Assembly: GCA_007922195.1 (NCBI GenBank)
Contig: ML681981.1
Coordinates: 15,695,940-15,759,939, forward strand
Origin: Podocnemis expansa
Taxonomy: Eukaryota > Chordata > Testudines > Podocnemididae
Length of the DNA: 64,000 bases
Direction: 5' to 3'
The notes under the pieces are model-generated. The model was not told where the DNA came from and made no database searches. It saw only the letters and a program-made list of their open reading frames with translations. The position numbers and the translations under genes were made by a program. Each line of letters opens with the position of its first letter. Position 1 is the first letter of the stretch. Below, piece by piece: positions 22,796-34,039 of the stretch.

Positions 22796-23114
22796 AGCCA
22801 AATGCATGACATTCAATATGGGCAACAGATGAGAATACCTGGTTCTCATGCCATGTGAGAGGCACAGGGCAGTTCTGGTTTTATTATGCAACTATGTGGA
22901 ATAATGCTGTAATTTGATTTCTACATCACTGAAAAGAGTGTTAAGATGTTGCTTGAGTTATTAGAAATAGGCTCAATCTTGCAAGTATGAGATTTCTTCA
23001 GACGCCTATGGGAGTCTGCCACCAGGAATGGGTGCCCTGAGAGGTGGCTTGATTGTATGTATAGATGTTGTTCATCTCTTACTGGGCTCACACCTGTGTA
23101 ACACTTGTTTCACA

Positions 23115-23470
23115 GGTTATGTCTACATTTAGAAAGCTTAGTTTGGACTTGCTTAGCAGTTCCAGATTAGTTAGAACTAACCACAGCTTTTTAGTTCAAA
23201 CTAACTTCTTAGTTGGAACTGAAAAAGCACAGTTAGTTCAAACTAACTGCTTACTTCAAACATATTTAGTTCGAACTAGCATGGCTACATTGTGCTAGTT
23301 CAAACTGAATTTCGAGCTAAAAGTTCAAACTAAGTGCTAAGTTTGAACTAACTGTTCGAACTAAAAATTTTTTTTAGTTTAAACTAGGCCAAGTCTAGTG
23401 TAGACAGGGACCAAATTAGTCCAGATTAAGCCTCCTTAATCTGGACTAATTTGCTCATGTAGACATAGCC
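23115..23470. mobile_element. MITE, 356 bp, built from TAGTTCRAACTA palindromes
   Basis: The ends GGTTATGTCTACAT and ATGTAGACATAGCC are inverted repeats flanked by ACA on both sides (23112-23114, 23471-23473). A 3-bp duplication suits a Harbinger-like element. Between them lie about a dozen variants of TAGTTCGAACTA in close succession, and a hairpin near the right end (TTAGTCCAGATTAAG against CTTAATCTGGACTAA, 23417-23449). There is no coding capacity. Confidence 0.75.
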
Positions 23471-23473
23471 ACA

Positions 23474-25640
23474 GAGTCACTCATACATACCCCTAACAGA
23501 TAAATATCTTCTGTTACTCTTTCCTCAGCTGGCTTACTAATGAGCTCTGTATGAAACAAGTAGCTTATTTGTTCCTTCTTACACCTATAGCTACTCTACA
23601 TTACCCCAGGGTCCCTCAGAAATTCAGTAGAAAGGAGTGGTTGCTTATGGAGTCAATTATTTGCATTTGTTGCACATTCTATATTTCAGCTAACTCGAGT
23701 AATTTCACCCAGCATAAATTAAATTCCTCCTTCAGTGGCATTAGGCCAGGAATTAGACCAACTATTAGCAACCTACCTTAGCGTTTGTGTGAGGACCTAA
23801 GTGTTATCTTGCTTAAACAAATATTCTCCTCTATTTCTCTAACCATTACATAGAAAATGTCCAAAAGTTCTTTGATACAGTTAACAATAATAGACTTTTT
23901 TCTCTTATAGAAAAAAAAGTGCATGAAAAATATGTTGTTAGAGATACTGCATAAGGATTTAAATTGTGTATAATTAAGAAATTAAGAAGATTTAATAACT
24001 GATACACTAGAATTAATCAGAGCAGTAGAGCAACCGAAGCAAGTACTGGAACAGCGACACAACTTGGGTGGATCAAAATCCCTGCAGGGAAAAGAGCATT
24101 CATGTAGCCACTATTGCTTTTTAAAAAGAGTAGTTTTATGTAAGATTTGAGTGGTGCCTTAAGATGAGTTCCCAAGAAATATATTAAAGGGAATGCTGGG
24201 TAAATTAGTTGATCTCTTCCACAGTAATTATTAAAATTATTCTCAGCACTTCTTTTGTTATGGTTACAAGTAGTAATCAAAGAAAGTTATTCTTCTGATA
24301 TGTTGTTACTAAGAGATCTCTCTCTCTCTGGAAGGAAGGTTCTTCACTTCCTTCTTGCAACCGTGAGGGTCATCCAACTTTTATGTTGTTTTAAAGGCCA
24401 GCGTTAAAACTACAGTTCTCCAGGCAAAGAACTCACTGGAGAACCTAGCATGCAACACATTGTTAAACTAACAGGACCTTTAGACTGGACAAAGTAAAAT
24501 AAACAGCCCATGGAATGCTGCCTGTCAGCCAAGTGAATACTCTCACAATATCCCAATGAACATTCCTCTCTCCACAGATAGGAGAGTAAGGATCTCTCTG
24601 TGGAAGCTGGCCAGAAATTCTGGTCATTACTCACATGCCCACTTGTCTGACATTGGCAAGTCCACTGAAAAAGTCACTATCAAGGAAGTGTACATGGAAT
24701 AACAGCCTGCAGCGATGCACTGAACACACAGAGAGCCCTGGGGAAAACAAAAAATAGGTTAATCTTTGGCAGGGCTCCCATCTTTCACAGAGTAATAGAT
24801 GGAACTAACCTATTCATTTTCTTTCCCTTCCCAGAAACAGTGTACATCAACCAAAAAGAATAGCACACACCATTGTGATGAAAGCCCTAATGGGTTACAG
24901 GGGAGTACGTAGATATTTACACAGGACCATCATGAAAAGCAGATGACACATGAGCTACTCTGTTTGGCTTGTAGACCCACACAACAGGCATTAAATGTTT
25001 CTGTCTCCACCATGATTCTGTATGACCTCTTTATTTCTGTGGGTTACAAAACCTCTCCCTAATCACATCCACAGGGAAAGGGTTTTGCCTCAGGAACCGT
25101 CTCAGCTTGGGGATGCAGAAGGCCAAGGAACAGTTGCAGTATTATTACTAATTCCATCTTCCTTTCTCTCTTTGGCACATTGTTTGCAAAGTAAAGGTGT
25201 TTCCTAAAGGGGGCAGGTGAGTGGAAATACATATAGGAACACCAGCCTGAAACTCCTAAGTGCAGAAGTCCACCACTTCTCCAAGTAGCTGGCAAGATGA
25301 TATAATGAAGTGGGTGCTCTCTTTTACTCTGACACTACTATGCCAATGACAGCTGTGATTCTCCTTCTGTTCTTGTTTTTATTTGTTTATTTAGCCTCAG
25401 GTCCTCCATTGATCAAGGGCTTCACTATTTAAGTGGCTTTTACCATCTGTCAAATACTGAAGTGAAGAAGAGGTTACGCTGACAGCACTGCTGTTGAATT
25501 ACTCTCCTCTATTGGGTTTCTTTAATTTTGTACAGTATACATTTTAATTTTGTTCTTGACAAAAAGTCTGCCAGAGGGAACTGCATTCTGCAGTTCCCCA
25601 AAGAAAAACATCACCATGCCATAAAAGGACACTCTTGAAA
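23474..25640. other. No gene or clear repeat
   Basis: I find no exon or terminal repeat pair. A short CT-run lies at 24317-24328. Small open frames on both strands have no recognisable domain. Reading it as intergenic DNA between the PAPSS2 candidate and MINPP1 is an inference. Confidence 0.3.
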
Positions 25641-25993
25641 CAATCGATATGCAGCAGTTTTGAGATGTGGAGAGGAAGGGAGTTAACTATTGATCAGTGT
25701 AAGTGTAGGAGGGAGGGTCACCAGAAAGCACCTCCCTCCTTTGGGCCAACTGTCCAGGGGGTTGAGCACTCCCCGTGCAGGCCAGGAGAAAGCTCGGTAG
25801 GGGCCAGGGCCCGGAACTCAGGAGGCAGTTCAAGGGGAAGGGAGACAATATAAAGGGACAGACCAGGCAGCCAAAGGGGAGGCCGGGAAGGACATGTGCA
25901 GCAGAGATTGAGTGCACGCAACCTCTGCATGAGGAGAGGAGGTCTGACTGCTGGCTAGACTTCCCTATATACTCTCTGCCCTAAGGTGAGGAC

Positions 25994-26221
25994 TTGGAAG
26001 AATTACTTTCCACAGAAGATGCCACAGACCCGGTGGACTCTAACACCAATGATCTAGAGGAGCGACCTTGTGCCAAAGATTACCTGGATCTGGTGAGCCC
26101 TCACTTTAATGACCTAAAGGAGCTACTCCTTGCAGAGGACCTGGACAGTCTGCCAGAACTGCCATCTCCTGGGGATGAAGGTTTGACCAGGAGCCCTCTC
26201 GTGTTTTACCCGGAAGACTGA
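25994..26221 (+). CDS. Acidic 75-codon ORF inside a repeat-like block, function unknown
   Basis: The peptide is strongly acidic (about one quarter D or E) and contains two related segments, SNTNDLEERPCAKDYLDLVS and SPHFNDLKELLLAEDLDSL, suggesting an internal duplication. It ends at a TGA followed by G-rich sequence. I recognise no domain. The frame runs open leftward for a few codons only, so it may be the 3' part of a longer broken ORF or a chance frame. It is most likely repeat-derived, not a host gene. Confidence 0.2.
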   Translation: MEELLSTEDATDPVDSNTNDLEERPCAKDYLDLVSPHFNDLKELLLAEDLDSLPELPSPGDEGLTRSPLVFYPED

Positions 26222-26453
26222 GTGGGGGAAGTCAAGGGAGGAAGTAGCTCAAGGGAATGTGGGCTTGGCCTGCTGGGTATGCATTTGAAGCTGGTGTGTT
26301 TCGGCGGGAGTGACGCTAGCTTTCTGGTGGCCTTGTGGCCACCAGACAGGGCCCTGGGCTGAGACGCAGTGGAGTGGGTGGGACTGCATCTCCTTCCCCT
26401 GCAACGAATACTCCGTCAATCCTGTCGTGTTGAACCCTACCTGAATCCTATCG

Positions 26454-26630
26454 CCTGTAAACAGCTTTGCCTGAGAACAAGGCTGAAGGCCTAGACTGTT
26501 TGGCTGCTTTGCCCAGTCAGGGGGCTCGCAGGCAGAGACTCCTGTAAATGGCCTTGCCTGGGAACAAGACTGAAGGCCTCGACTATTTGGTTGCCTGACC
26601 CTGTTAGGAGGCTCGCAGGCAAGGTCCTGC
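26454..26630. repeat. Tandem pair, unit about 87 bp
   Basis: CCTGTAAACAGCTTTGCCTG (26454) and CCTGTAAATGGCCTTGCCTG (26541) start two copies that share GAACAAGRCTGAAGGCCT and GGCTCGCAGGCA. The copies differ at roughly one base in seven by eye. Confidence 0.85.
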
Positions 26631-26925
26631 GTGCAGCCTTGGCCAGCCAAGGCCACAAGGTCACCTATGGGAGGGACCGCCCAGCAGCCAGGGACCCATG
26701 GCTTACAGTAAGCATGAGTGAGGATGGAGGGAGGACAGGTCTCTGTGAAACATTCCCAGTAGTTAAAGGACACAAAAGTCATGGCTGCTTAGAGTTTTTC
26801 GGGTGTGGGAGGAGGAAACAGTATATAAAGGGCTATCAGGAGTAAGGTAGGTAAAGTTGATGGTCCCCTAGCTTTCGCTAGCTCCTGATGAACCTAAAGG
26901 GTGTCCTCAGGCATGCTGATAAATT

Positions 26926-27025
26926 CCAGAAGGGTAGCCATGTTAGTCTAGTTCAGCAAAACCATCAAGAAGCCCTGTGACCGTTTTAAAGCCCATCACG
27001 TTTATTTATTGCATGAGCAGTTGTA
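26926..27025 (-). mobile_element. PLE 3'-end fragment, antisense
   Basis: CCAGAAGGGTAGCCATG, TTAGTCTAGTTCAGCAAAAC, AAGCCCTGTGACCGTTTTAA and TTTATTTATTGCATGAGCAG form the reverse complement of the PLE terminus. It may pair with the sense fragment at 27425-27515 as one interrupted inverted dimer. Confidence 0.7.
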
Positions 27026-27087
27026 GCTCCTGGTTCCCCAAGTCACCAAAAGGGGGCAGTCTCTGTAGTTCAAATACTGTACGCCAG

Positions 27088-27225
27088 AAATCTTGCATCT
27101 GACAAAGTGGGTTGGAGCCCATGAAAGCTTATGACTGAAGAAATCTGTTGGTCTATAAGGTGCCACAGGACTCTAGTTGTTTTTGCTTTATACAGACTAA
27201 CACGCCGACCCCTCTGGATACATCA
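27088..27225 (+). mobile_element. PLE 3' end, second subfamily
   Basis: The order is GCATCTGACAAAGTGGGTTG, GCCCATGAAAGCTTATGACT, GTTGGTCTATAAGGTGCCAC, GACTCTAGTTGTTTTTGC and CAGACTAACACGCCGACCCC. The stretch from TCTATAAGG to CAGACTAACACG differs from the main group (TCTTTAAGTGCC ... GAACTAGACTAACATGG), so a distinct lineage is present. The CTGACAA / GAAA core is visible. Confidence 0.75.
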
Positions 27226-27424
27226 AATGTGTTTGATAATTATGTCACAGTTCAATGCATGTAACAATTTTGGCAGCAGCCTCATGCCATATCATGCCAA
27301 AAAGACACTAGCTGTGATACAGAACTGTTTCAGCTTGCATGTCCTGCTTACCACACCCACTTTCCATCCACGGTTTTAAAAAATATATACTATAAAAGCC
27401 ATGTCTTCCTCACTTTCTGTTAAA

Positions 27425-27515
27425 AGCATCTGATTAAGTGGGATTTTCTCCCAGGAAAGCTAATGTGATAAATATACTTGTTAGTCTTTAAAGGTGCCAC
27501 AGGACTCCTTGTTTA
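27425..27515 (+). mobile_element. PLE 3' fragment, main subfamily
   Basis: AGCATCTGATTAAGTGGGAT, TTCTCCCAGGAAAGCTAATG, TTGTTAGTCTTTAAAGGTGC and ACAGGACTCCTTGTTT are clear. The core reads CTGATTA (G8 lost) with GAAA kept. Confidence 0.75.
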
Positions 27516-28029
27516 CATCTTAAACTGTGTGTGAAAACCTCATTCACACTCCTGCAGAAATACAAGATTTTCAGTTTTATACACAGAATTTTTTTTAAAA
27601 ATTAGCAGAAATGAAGCAAGCATATATCATCAGATACTCTAAGCATGTCAAATTATGAATTTTTGCTGGTTAGGCTCTAGACTCTTTCAAGAGCAATGAA
27701 AGTAAAATTTTTGAATGATGAGAGAAATTTTTATCCCATAACTAAAAAAAAAAAAATCCTGAAAAGGATTTTGAACAAGTTTCAAAAACAAGCAAAAAGG
27801 CCTCAACATTTTTGTGGTACAACTACCCATAGAAACTTTGATCCCAAAAGGTCAGTTCTTTGGAAAGTGAAATAGTCATGAAAAAGTAATAATGAAAGGG
27901 GTTTTGCAACCATACCACTACCTGTTGCTACTGTTGATTGCTATGAAAAGAACAAACATACACTTTAGATATTCAAATGCAGCTTGCTAAGGCTCCACAG
28001 TACAGATTAATAGATAAAAGCGTCATGGA
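27516..28029. other. AT-rich, no gene or clear repeat
   Basis: Nothing recognisable apart from short A-runs. Confidence 0.3.
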
Positions 28030-28240
28030 ATAATAATTAATAATAATAATTAGCATTTATATAGTTCTTTGCATTTTTAAAGAATTGTATAATCATCTAA
28101 TCAGTGTGTTTATGAGGTACTGGGTGAAAGTATTATTCTCATTTTACAAATGAGGAAACAAATACCATGCAATTAACATCTTTCCCAGGGTCACACAGAA
28201 AAGATATTTCCAAGACAAGATTAGAATTCATTAGCTTTTA
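28030..28240 (-). mobile_element. MIR-type SINE relic, antisense
   Basis: An (AAT)n stretch at 28030-28053 leads into TAGCATTTATATAGTTCTTT, ATTCTCATTTTACAAATGAG, GAAACAAAT and CCCAGGGTCACACAG. This is the MIR core in reverse, with the diagnostic TTTTACAAATGAGGAAAC and GGTCACACAG blocks. Confidence 0.75.
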
Positions 28241-28700
28241 AATTTTTGCTTATTCTATTAGGCCACAGTGCCATGCACATGCAGTCAGACAAGGTACCCT
28301 TTAAAAGGTTTATAAAGAACAAAATTAAAATGAAAACTGTACATGACACTCATTTATGCATTGCTCTAACTGTAATGTTTTTCTGGCCCTTTAAAAAAAT
28401 TCTTTGCCACTTTCATGGACAGGTACACCCTCTCCCCTCTTTTTGCTTCTAACAGTGATTCAGAAGCACATTTTTCAACCACCACCACTGCACCTATGTC
28501 CGGAAATTGTAATCTTCAGGAAATGTGGCACAAAACAAGCTATTTGTTGGGAGGTGTGGACAACACCCTTTCAATTTTAAGCTTCAATCCCATACCAGCT
28601 GTGAAAATTGTCATTGCACAATAAGTAGATACTGCCCTGTGTCTGGCCTGTTGGACAAGGTGTGCTGCTCCTCTAAGAGCCAGAGTTACCCACTAAATCA

Positions 28701-28876
28701 GTTTCCAGAGAGGTAGCCATATTAGTCTAATCCAGCAAAAACAAAGAAGGAGTCAGGTGACACTTTTAAAGATTAACAAATTTATTTATCACATGAGCTT
28801 TTGTGGGAGAAACAAAAGCTCATGTAATAAACAAACTTGTTAGTCTTTAAAAGTGTCACCAGACTACTTATTTTTT
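28701..28876. mobile_element. Palindromic PLE derivative, short-arm form
   Basis: Antisense end (CCAGAGAGGTAGCCATATTA, GAAGGAGTCAGGTGACACTT, CACATGAGCTTTTGTGGGAG) joins directly to sense AACAAAAGCTCATGTAATAA, TTGTTAGTCTTTAAAAGTGT, CACCAGACTACTTA. The inversion point falls inside the ribozyme stem, so neither arm keeps the CTGANGA half of the core. Confidence 0.8.
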
Positions 28877-28885
28877 CTACTATAA

Positions 28886-29607
28886 CAGGGAGTGCACAAA
28901 GATTTTGACCTGAGGGCCACATCCACTATATGGTGCGCCATATGTTCTGGGAGAGGGACAGGGGAAGGGGTAGAGCTTGGAGTAGGCGGTGGCTACCATT
29001 CTGCCCATGTGTTGGGAAGGAGCAGGGCTGGGAGGGTTGGAACATTGTATTACTGGTAATGTATGAATAAATAAATAAAAATAGATAAAACATAAAACCT
29101 ACTCATGGTCCACTTGTGGGAGGGGGCACTATCCACTGTTTTTTCTGCTCTGGTTTCTTTTGCACTATTTTGTATTGTCCACTTTTTTCCACCCTCCCCG
29201 CCAGGATTTGGGAGAGAGCAGGTTGGTTTGTTTGGTTTTGGTTTTTCAACTGTACACTTTTTAGTACTCTTTTTTTGGTACCATACGAGGAAGAGGTGGA
29301 GCTAGGAGTGGGAGCCAAAATAAGGGATCTGGATGCCATTGGGCCACGGCCGCTGGGGGTAGTGGCCTCTGCACTCCAGCCGGGATGCCACTGGCCTCAT
29401 GGGAGAAAGGACTGGAACCAGAAGGGGTGAGTGGCTGCCATGCTCCAGCCACGGTGCCTCTTGGCCAATGTGGTGGGAGGCGGTGGGGCCACCCAGCTGA
29501 AATTGGGGAGTGGCTATAGCAGCCACGCTCCAGTCCTAGCTGGTGGGCTGGACAAAAGGCTCAGGTGGGTTGTATCTGTCCCATAGGCCATAGCTTGCCC
29601 TCCTCTG
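28886..29607. mobile_element. Non-autonomous hAT, 722 bp
   Basis: The left end CAGGGAGTGCACAAAGATTT and right end CCATAGCTTGCCCTCCTCTG match the CAGGGNTGGGCAAAC type of reptile hAT. The flanks TACTATAA and TGCTAGGA agree at 5 of 8 bases, so the duplication is weak. The interior contains GC-rich frames without transposase motifs. Confidence 0.6.
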
Positions 29608-29615
29608 TGCTAGGA

Positions 29616-30510
29616 GCAAGCAGCTCCACACCAGATCAGCACAGGAATAGAGACCTATCCCTTGTCCCCAGGTGACTGGAGGTGAAGGGGAGAGTCTATT
29701 TTCATTCAGGTCAGGCTGAGCAGCCCCTTCCCTTGCCACCACCCTCCTCCCTCAAGGAAACAGTTGACATACCAGATTTCATGATCCACTGTGGGCATTA
29801 GGTTAGTTTTTCCTTTCTCAGCGGGCAAGAAGGAATTCTTTCACCACCACTGGATTAAGCAAGGCTGGGTGGGATTTTTTTTCCTTCTTCATAGATGGTT
29901 AGCATTTTGTGGGGGGCAAATAATAAAAGGTGGAATTAGGCTATGATGTTACAGTTAATTATGTAAGGTTGGGGGCAAATGATGAATGCAGCTGCTCCAT
30001 AGGGAATGAATACAATGATCAACTAAAATGGTTTTGAAAAGGATTTAAAAGAAGCATTCTTTAAAGGAGTGAAAACAGAGAAGTTCTGGGCTCTTGTTAC
30101 TGGTGCAGCAGGAAGCCAAACCACCCTCCTTTATAACCTGCCCCCCCCATCCTCATTTGAAAAGAGAGGTGGGAAGATCAAAGTTGCAGGATGGCTGGGA
30201 TCCAGGATGGAAGAGGGAAAGAGCTGCCAATAGTCCCCATGAGCATTTGTAAATGGTTATGGAATTACCTGCACTTTTCAATTTTAGCTGTCAGATACTC
30301 CCAGACACTTAGAAACTGAGTTAAGGCCTAACTGAACCACATCCAGCATCTGATGTCCTGCTCCTCAAACACACTAGGGGCGCTTCACTGAAAACTCTGG
30401 GTTTTATTTTTAAATCTTGAAAAGCCAACGTGCATTGTGTTCTTTTAACCTTTCAGCAATTGTCTCTATTAACTCATTAGGAAAACTGTTGATTATCAGT
30501 TAGAACAATG
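29616..30510. other. No gene seen
   Basis: Nothing recognisable. Confidence 0.25.
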
Positions 30511-30518
30511 GTTCTGAG

Positions 30519-31088
30519 TAAAGCCCTGTGTGGATACAAAAATGTGGAACCGCATCCACTCAGTGATAACATTAATCCGATCTGAAATCCGCATGCCAGG
30601 ATTTAGCTGCATCTGTAACCACAGGTGCAACTGAGCTTGGGATCACATACAACTATTCAGACTGTGATTGGTTCATTCCCCATATGGGTCCCACCCACTT
30701 TTCCTTTCTTGTTTGTGGTTCACATGCTGTGCTATCAATCAGATTCCTTTGCCCACCTATGAAATCTCTGATTGACACCAATGGCTTGCCAACTGGAAGC
30801 AAGAAAAGGAAGAAGCAGGCAGGGGAATGAGCCAATCAAAGGCCAGCAGTGAGTCTCCAAGTCCCACCTTGAGACTCTGATTGGCTGGCAGATCACAATC
30901 TAGGATTGGCCAGAGCGCTTCCTGCTTCCCCTGTGCAGCAGCTTCCGCAATGGATCCCACTGCGATAAGGTAACAATAGAAGCTGCATCCGTGAGTTGAT
31001 CCGCAGCAATGGCTCTGCAGTTATCCACACCAGCAGATGCGGATACCCGTGGATCTGCATTGGATACCCGTGGATTTGCAGGGCTCTA
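30519..31088. mobile_element. Non-autonomous hAT-like element, 570 bp
   Basis: Inverted ends TAAAGCCCTGTGTGGATA and GGATTTGCAGGGCTCTA are flanked by GTTCTGAG (30511-30518) and GTTCTGAA (31089-31096), a 7-of-8 match. The right end has a short direct repeat, GGATACCCGTGGATYTGCA, twice (31039-31080). There is no coding region. Confidence 0.75.
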
Positions 31089-31096
31089 GTTCTGAA

Positions 31097-33478
31097 TCCT
31101 AGCCTATACTTACTAGAATTATCGGTGGCAGATACTTAAGGCACATAAAATACCTTGAGTATCTGCCGATGACTTTCTAAGCTGACAAAACACACTAGGG
31201 GAAGCTGACTGCAAATGGCTTGTGGTCAATTTTCAGCAAATCCAGTTCCGGGGCTGGAGTTGCTGAAGTGATTTCTGGAATGATTCAGCGAGTTCATACT
31301 CGCTGCTGAATTGCGCCCAGCAGATCACGATAGCAGCAGCGATTTTGCCTGCGTCAGCATAGACATACCCTTAGCACTTTACTGTGTCACAGCACAGCAG
31401 CGAGCATGTCTTGTGGAGACCACCTCCTGCCAAAAGGAACTCCTCCTCCCCACCACCACCAAAAGAACCTTTCTAGCAAGCGGGGATTTTTTTCTGTCAG
31501 CAGCTGAACTCCATTGGGACTTACCTGTATCAGGTGCTGAGAAGTCCTGGAGAAGGGAGGCTTTGTACTGCTGAATCTCCCTGTGGCCCTGGGGAGTGTC
31601 AGTGGAGGGAGGCTTTCAGAGACGGTGAAGACTTCAGTAGCTTTTGTTGATGCCGAAACTTGGCTCCATATTTTTTTTGATCAGTGGGGGTGGAGCCAAG
31701 TGTATGGCTAGGTGAGCTCCCCAATGTATTGCGGTGCATCAAGGATTCAGAACCTCTGCAGGAGAATAATGAGGCTTCTGAAAATGCACTTTTCTTATCT
31801 TTTCATATGTACATCAGCAGCTTCTTTTCTATCTTATCTAAGTTTTTTCTGTGATAGTGGCTTTCTGCTTTAAGCTGCATTTGATTACACAGAATTCAGT
31901 GCAGATGTAGAATACACTCTATTATTCATGCTCTATTTGACCATTGGTCTGATCGAGTTTGGCCATTCTTATGTTCTTTTTATGAATTGAGGACATTAAG
32001 TATCTGTCATTTAGTCTGGCTTTTGTATGTCTGCTTTGTATATGGCTTTTAGCTGTATTTTTATCGCAGAGATGTGGTGCTCATGGCTTGCACATTAGAG
32101 ATTACTGATGTTTCATCCTGGGTGTTGAAATAAGCTATAGGATGCATTAGGGATTACGTGTAGTAACTGCATTGAGAGCGTCATTTGGGATATTGCATGG
32201 GCTAAAGGATCCTTTTGAGAGCTGTCAGAGATTTCTCAGCTTCCGTGGTGTTGCACAGCTGCTGTGTGGGGAAAAAAAAGGCTGATAGCCTAATCACCTT
32301 TTCTAGAGCATGCAGGACAAGTAGGTACCATAGACACATTCCCAAATAAAAAAAAAAATCAGAAGCAAAAAGAGGAATAAATGCACAAGGTGTTTAAGCA
32401 GATGGTTGTGTCTGAGATTTGAGAGACTCCTGGAGAAAAGGACAGGCCCAGTGGCAGCTACTTTGAACAAGGCAGTGGTGCTGGATCTGAGGTTTCTAGA
32501 GAACAGAGGAGGTTGAAATGCACTTTGTTCAAGGAAATAGGCCTTAAGTACAGCTGTAAAGTAATCACACCAAGAAACTGCCTGACTTCATGTCACCGCT
32601 TTCAGCTGCAAATGGGAAATTCACCTGTAGGGTGCCAAACTGTGCTTCCACTCAGCAAAAGGGCCACAGTATTTGATCCATTTAGTTTAAAACTAAAAGA
32701 TGAAATGAACAGGAGGGAATAAACATGTAGAGAATGTGCACCTCCAAAGAAAGACTGTGCGTATGACACCTATAACCGAATGCAGTTGACTACCTTTTGA
32801 CACTTTTTAGCAACAGAGTAAGATATAAAGACTGCCAGAGTTCCGGTGCATGAGGAGGTCACATGATACATTTTAGTTACTACTCCCTTTAATTCAACAT
32901 TACATGAAGAAAGTTCACAGCTTGGTCAAGGTACACCCTAAGCAGGCAATTACTGCTTTCCTCACTCCTGTGTACTGCTAGGACTGTGATCAGAACAGCT
33001 TAGGTAGCTAATTTGTTTACCTTTTACTTGAATTAAAACCAATGAGCTGAACATATTTTACAAAGGTACTAAAATGACAGGATGTTGCTTCATTTAGCAG
33101 TCTTGCTTAAAGGTGACTGTGAGGCACTCCAAATAAAAACAGCATTTTGCCCTACAAATATCTGTCTTAGCTCTTCCTTGCTATAATGTATTTTCAGTTT
33201 CCTTTTTGGAAGGTTTCCCTAGTAAAGATGAAAATGAACTGGAATTCAAATAATGTGTGATGCCCATACTTGTACAGTGGAAAGCATCGCAAAACACTAT
33301 ATATTCAATATTAAATAATAGTTTTATTTCAAATAAATATTTATTTAACATTACGTAAAAAAAATCTTACTGCTGTCAGGAGACGAGTATTATTAAACTA
33401 ATAACTTGTTTCATGTAGCCAAAAAAAGCTTGGGGGAGAAATGAAAGAATTAGATTTTTTTTTTTTTTTTAAAAGGCA
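31097..33478. other. No gene; MITE end near 31340-31370
   Basis: CAGCATAGACATACCCTTAG (about 31356-31375) resembles the terminus of reptile MITEs related to the one at 23115-23470. The rest, including 31400-33470, shows no exon or repeat I can name. A T-run precedes the CR1 at about 33456-33470. Confidence 0.3.
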
Positions 33479-34039
33479 GTGTTAAGTTTCACTCAATCTT
33501 TTGGGGGTACACTTAATCTTAAATACCGTAGGGTTGTGGTGATTGGGGACTCACTCCTGAGAGGAATGGAGGCACCCATCTGTCACCCTGACAAGGCCTC
33601 TAGAGAGGTATGCTGCCTACCGGGTGCCCGTATCCGAGATGTAATGGAAGGATTGTCAAAAATCATCCACCCCTCAGACTACTACCCCATGCTTCTTATC
33701 CCATTGGTGGGTACCAATGATACTGCGAGAGGTGATCCTCAGCAGATCAAAGGTGACTTCAGGGCTCTGGGAGTGAGGGTGAAGGAGTTTGGAGTGCAGG
33801 TGGTGGTCTTCTCGATCCTTCCAGTCAAGGATAGAGGCCTGAGGAGAGACAGATACATCCTAGAGGTGAATGCCTGGCTGCAAAGATGGTGTGGTCAGGA
33901 GGGATTTGGCTTCCTAGACCATGGAGTCCTGTTTCAGGACAGAGGATTGATACGCAGAGATGGCCTTCACCTGTCCAGGAAGGGGAAGAGCATATTTGGG
34001 CACAGACTGGCTGACCTAGTGAGAAGGGCTTTAAACTAG
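33479..34039 (+). CDS. CR1 ORF1 SGNH/GDSL esterase domain, open for 186 codons
   Basis: The frame carries the four SGNH hydrolase blocks: GDS at residues 23-25 (catalytic Ser25), a block II glycine in PGAR (residue 49), GTND at 78-81 (Asn80) and DGLH at 161-164 (catalytic Asp and His). This esterase-like domain is known from ORF1 of CR1 elements; its role in retrotransposition is unclear. The first 14 or so residues come from flanking sequence, because CR1 similarity begins near KYRRVVVIGDS, so the ATG at 33479 is not the element's own start. All catalytic positions are intact, which is unusual next to the broken ORF2. It is element-derived, not a host hydrolase. Confidence 0.8.
   Translation: MLSFTQSFGGTLNLKYRRVVVIGDSLLRGMEAPICHPDKASREVCCLPGARIRDVMEGLSKIIHPSDYYPMLLIPLVGTNDTARGDPQQIKGDFRALGVRVKEFGVQVVVFSILPVKDRGLRRDRYILEVNAWLQRWCGQEGFGFLDHGVLFQDRGLIRRDGLHLSRKGKSIFGHRLADLVRRALN

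Larger units (their letters stand above)
25641..26900 (+). repeat. Unidentified long repeat-like block with two TATA motifs
   Basis: The block differs in base composition from its AT-rich flanks. ATATAAAGGG follows GGGGAAGGGAGACA at 25838-25856, and GTATATAAAGGG lies at 26821-26832. It holds an acidic ORF (25994-26221) and an 87-bp tandem pair (26454-26630). It resembles non-autonomous LTR-type or other composite repeats of turtles, but I find no paired LTRs, primer site or polymerase. The limits are approximate. Confidence 0.4.

Noticed and set aside
26249..26782. 177-codon minus-strand open frame
   Set aside because: It spans the 87-bp tandem pair of a repeat-like block, and the repeated peptide reflects the DNA repeat. 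There is no start context or domain.
33479..34039. Host GDSL/SGNH hydrolase gene
   Set aside because: It is directly followed by CR1 ORF2 endonuclease and RT in the same orientation, and such esterase domains are known in CR1 ORF1.
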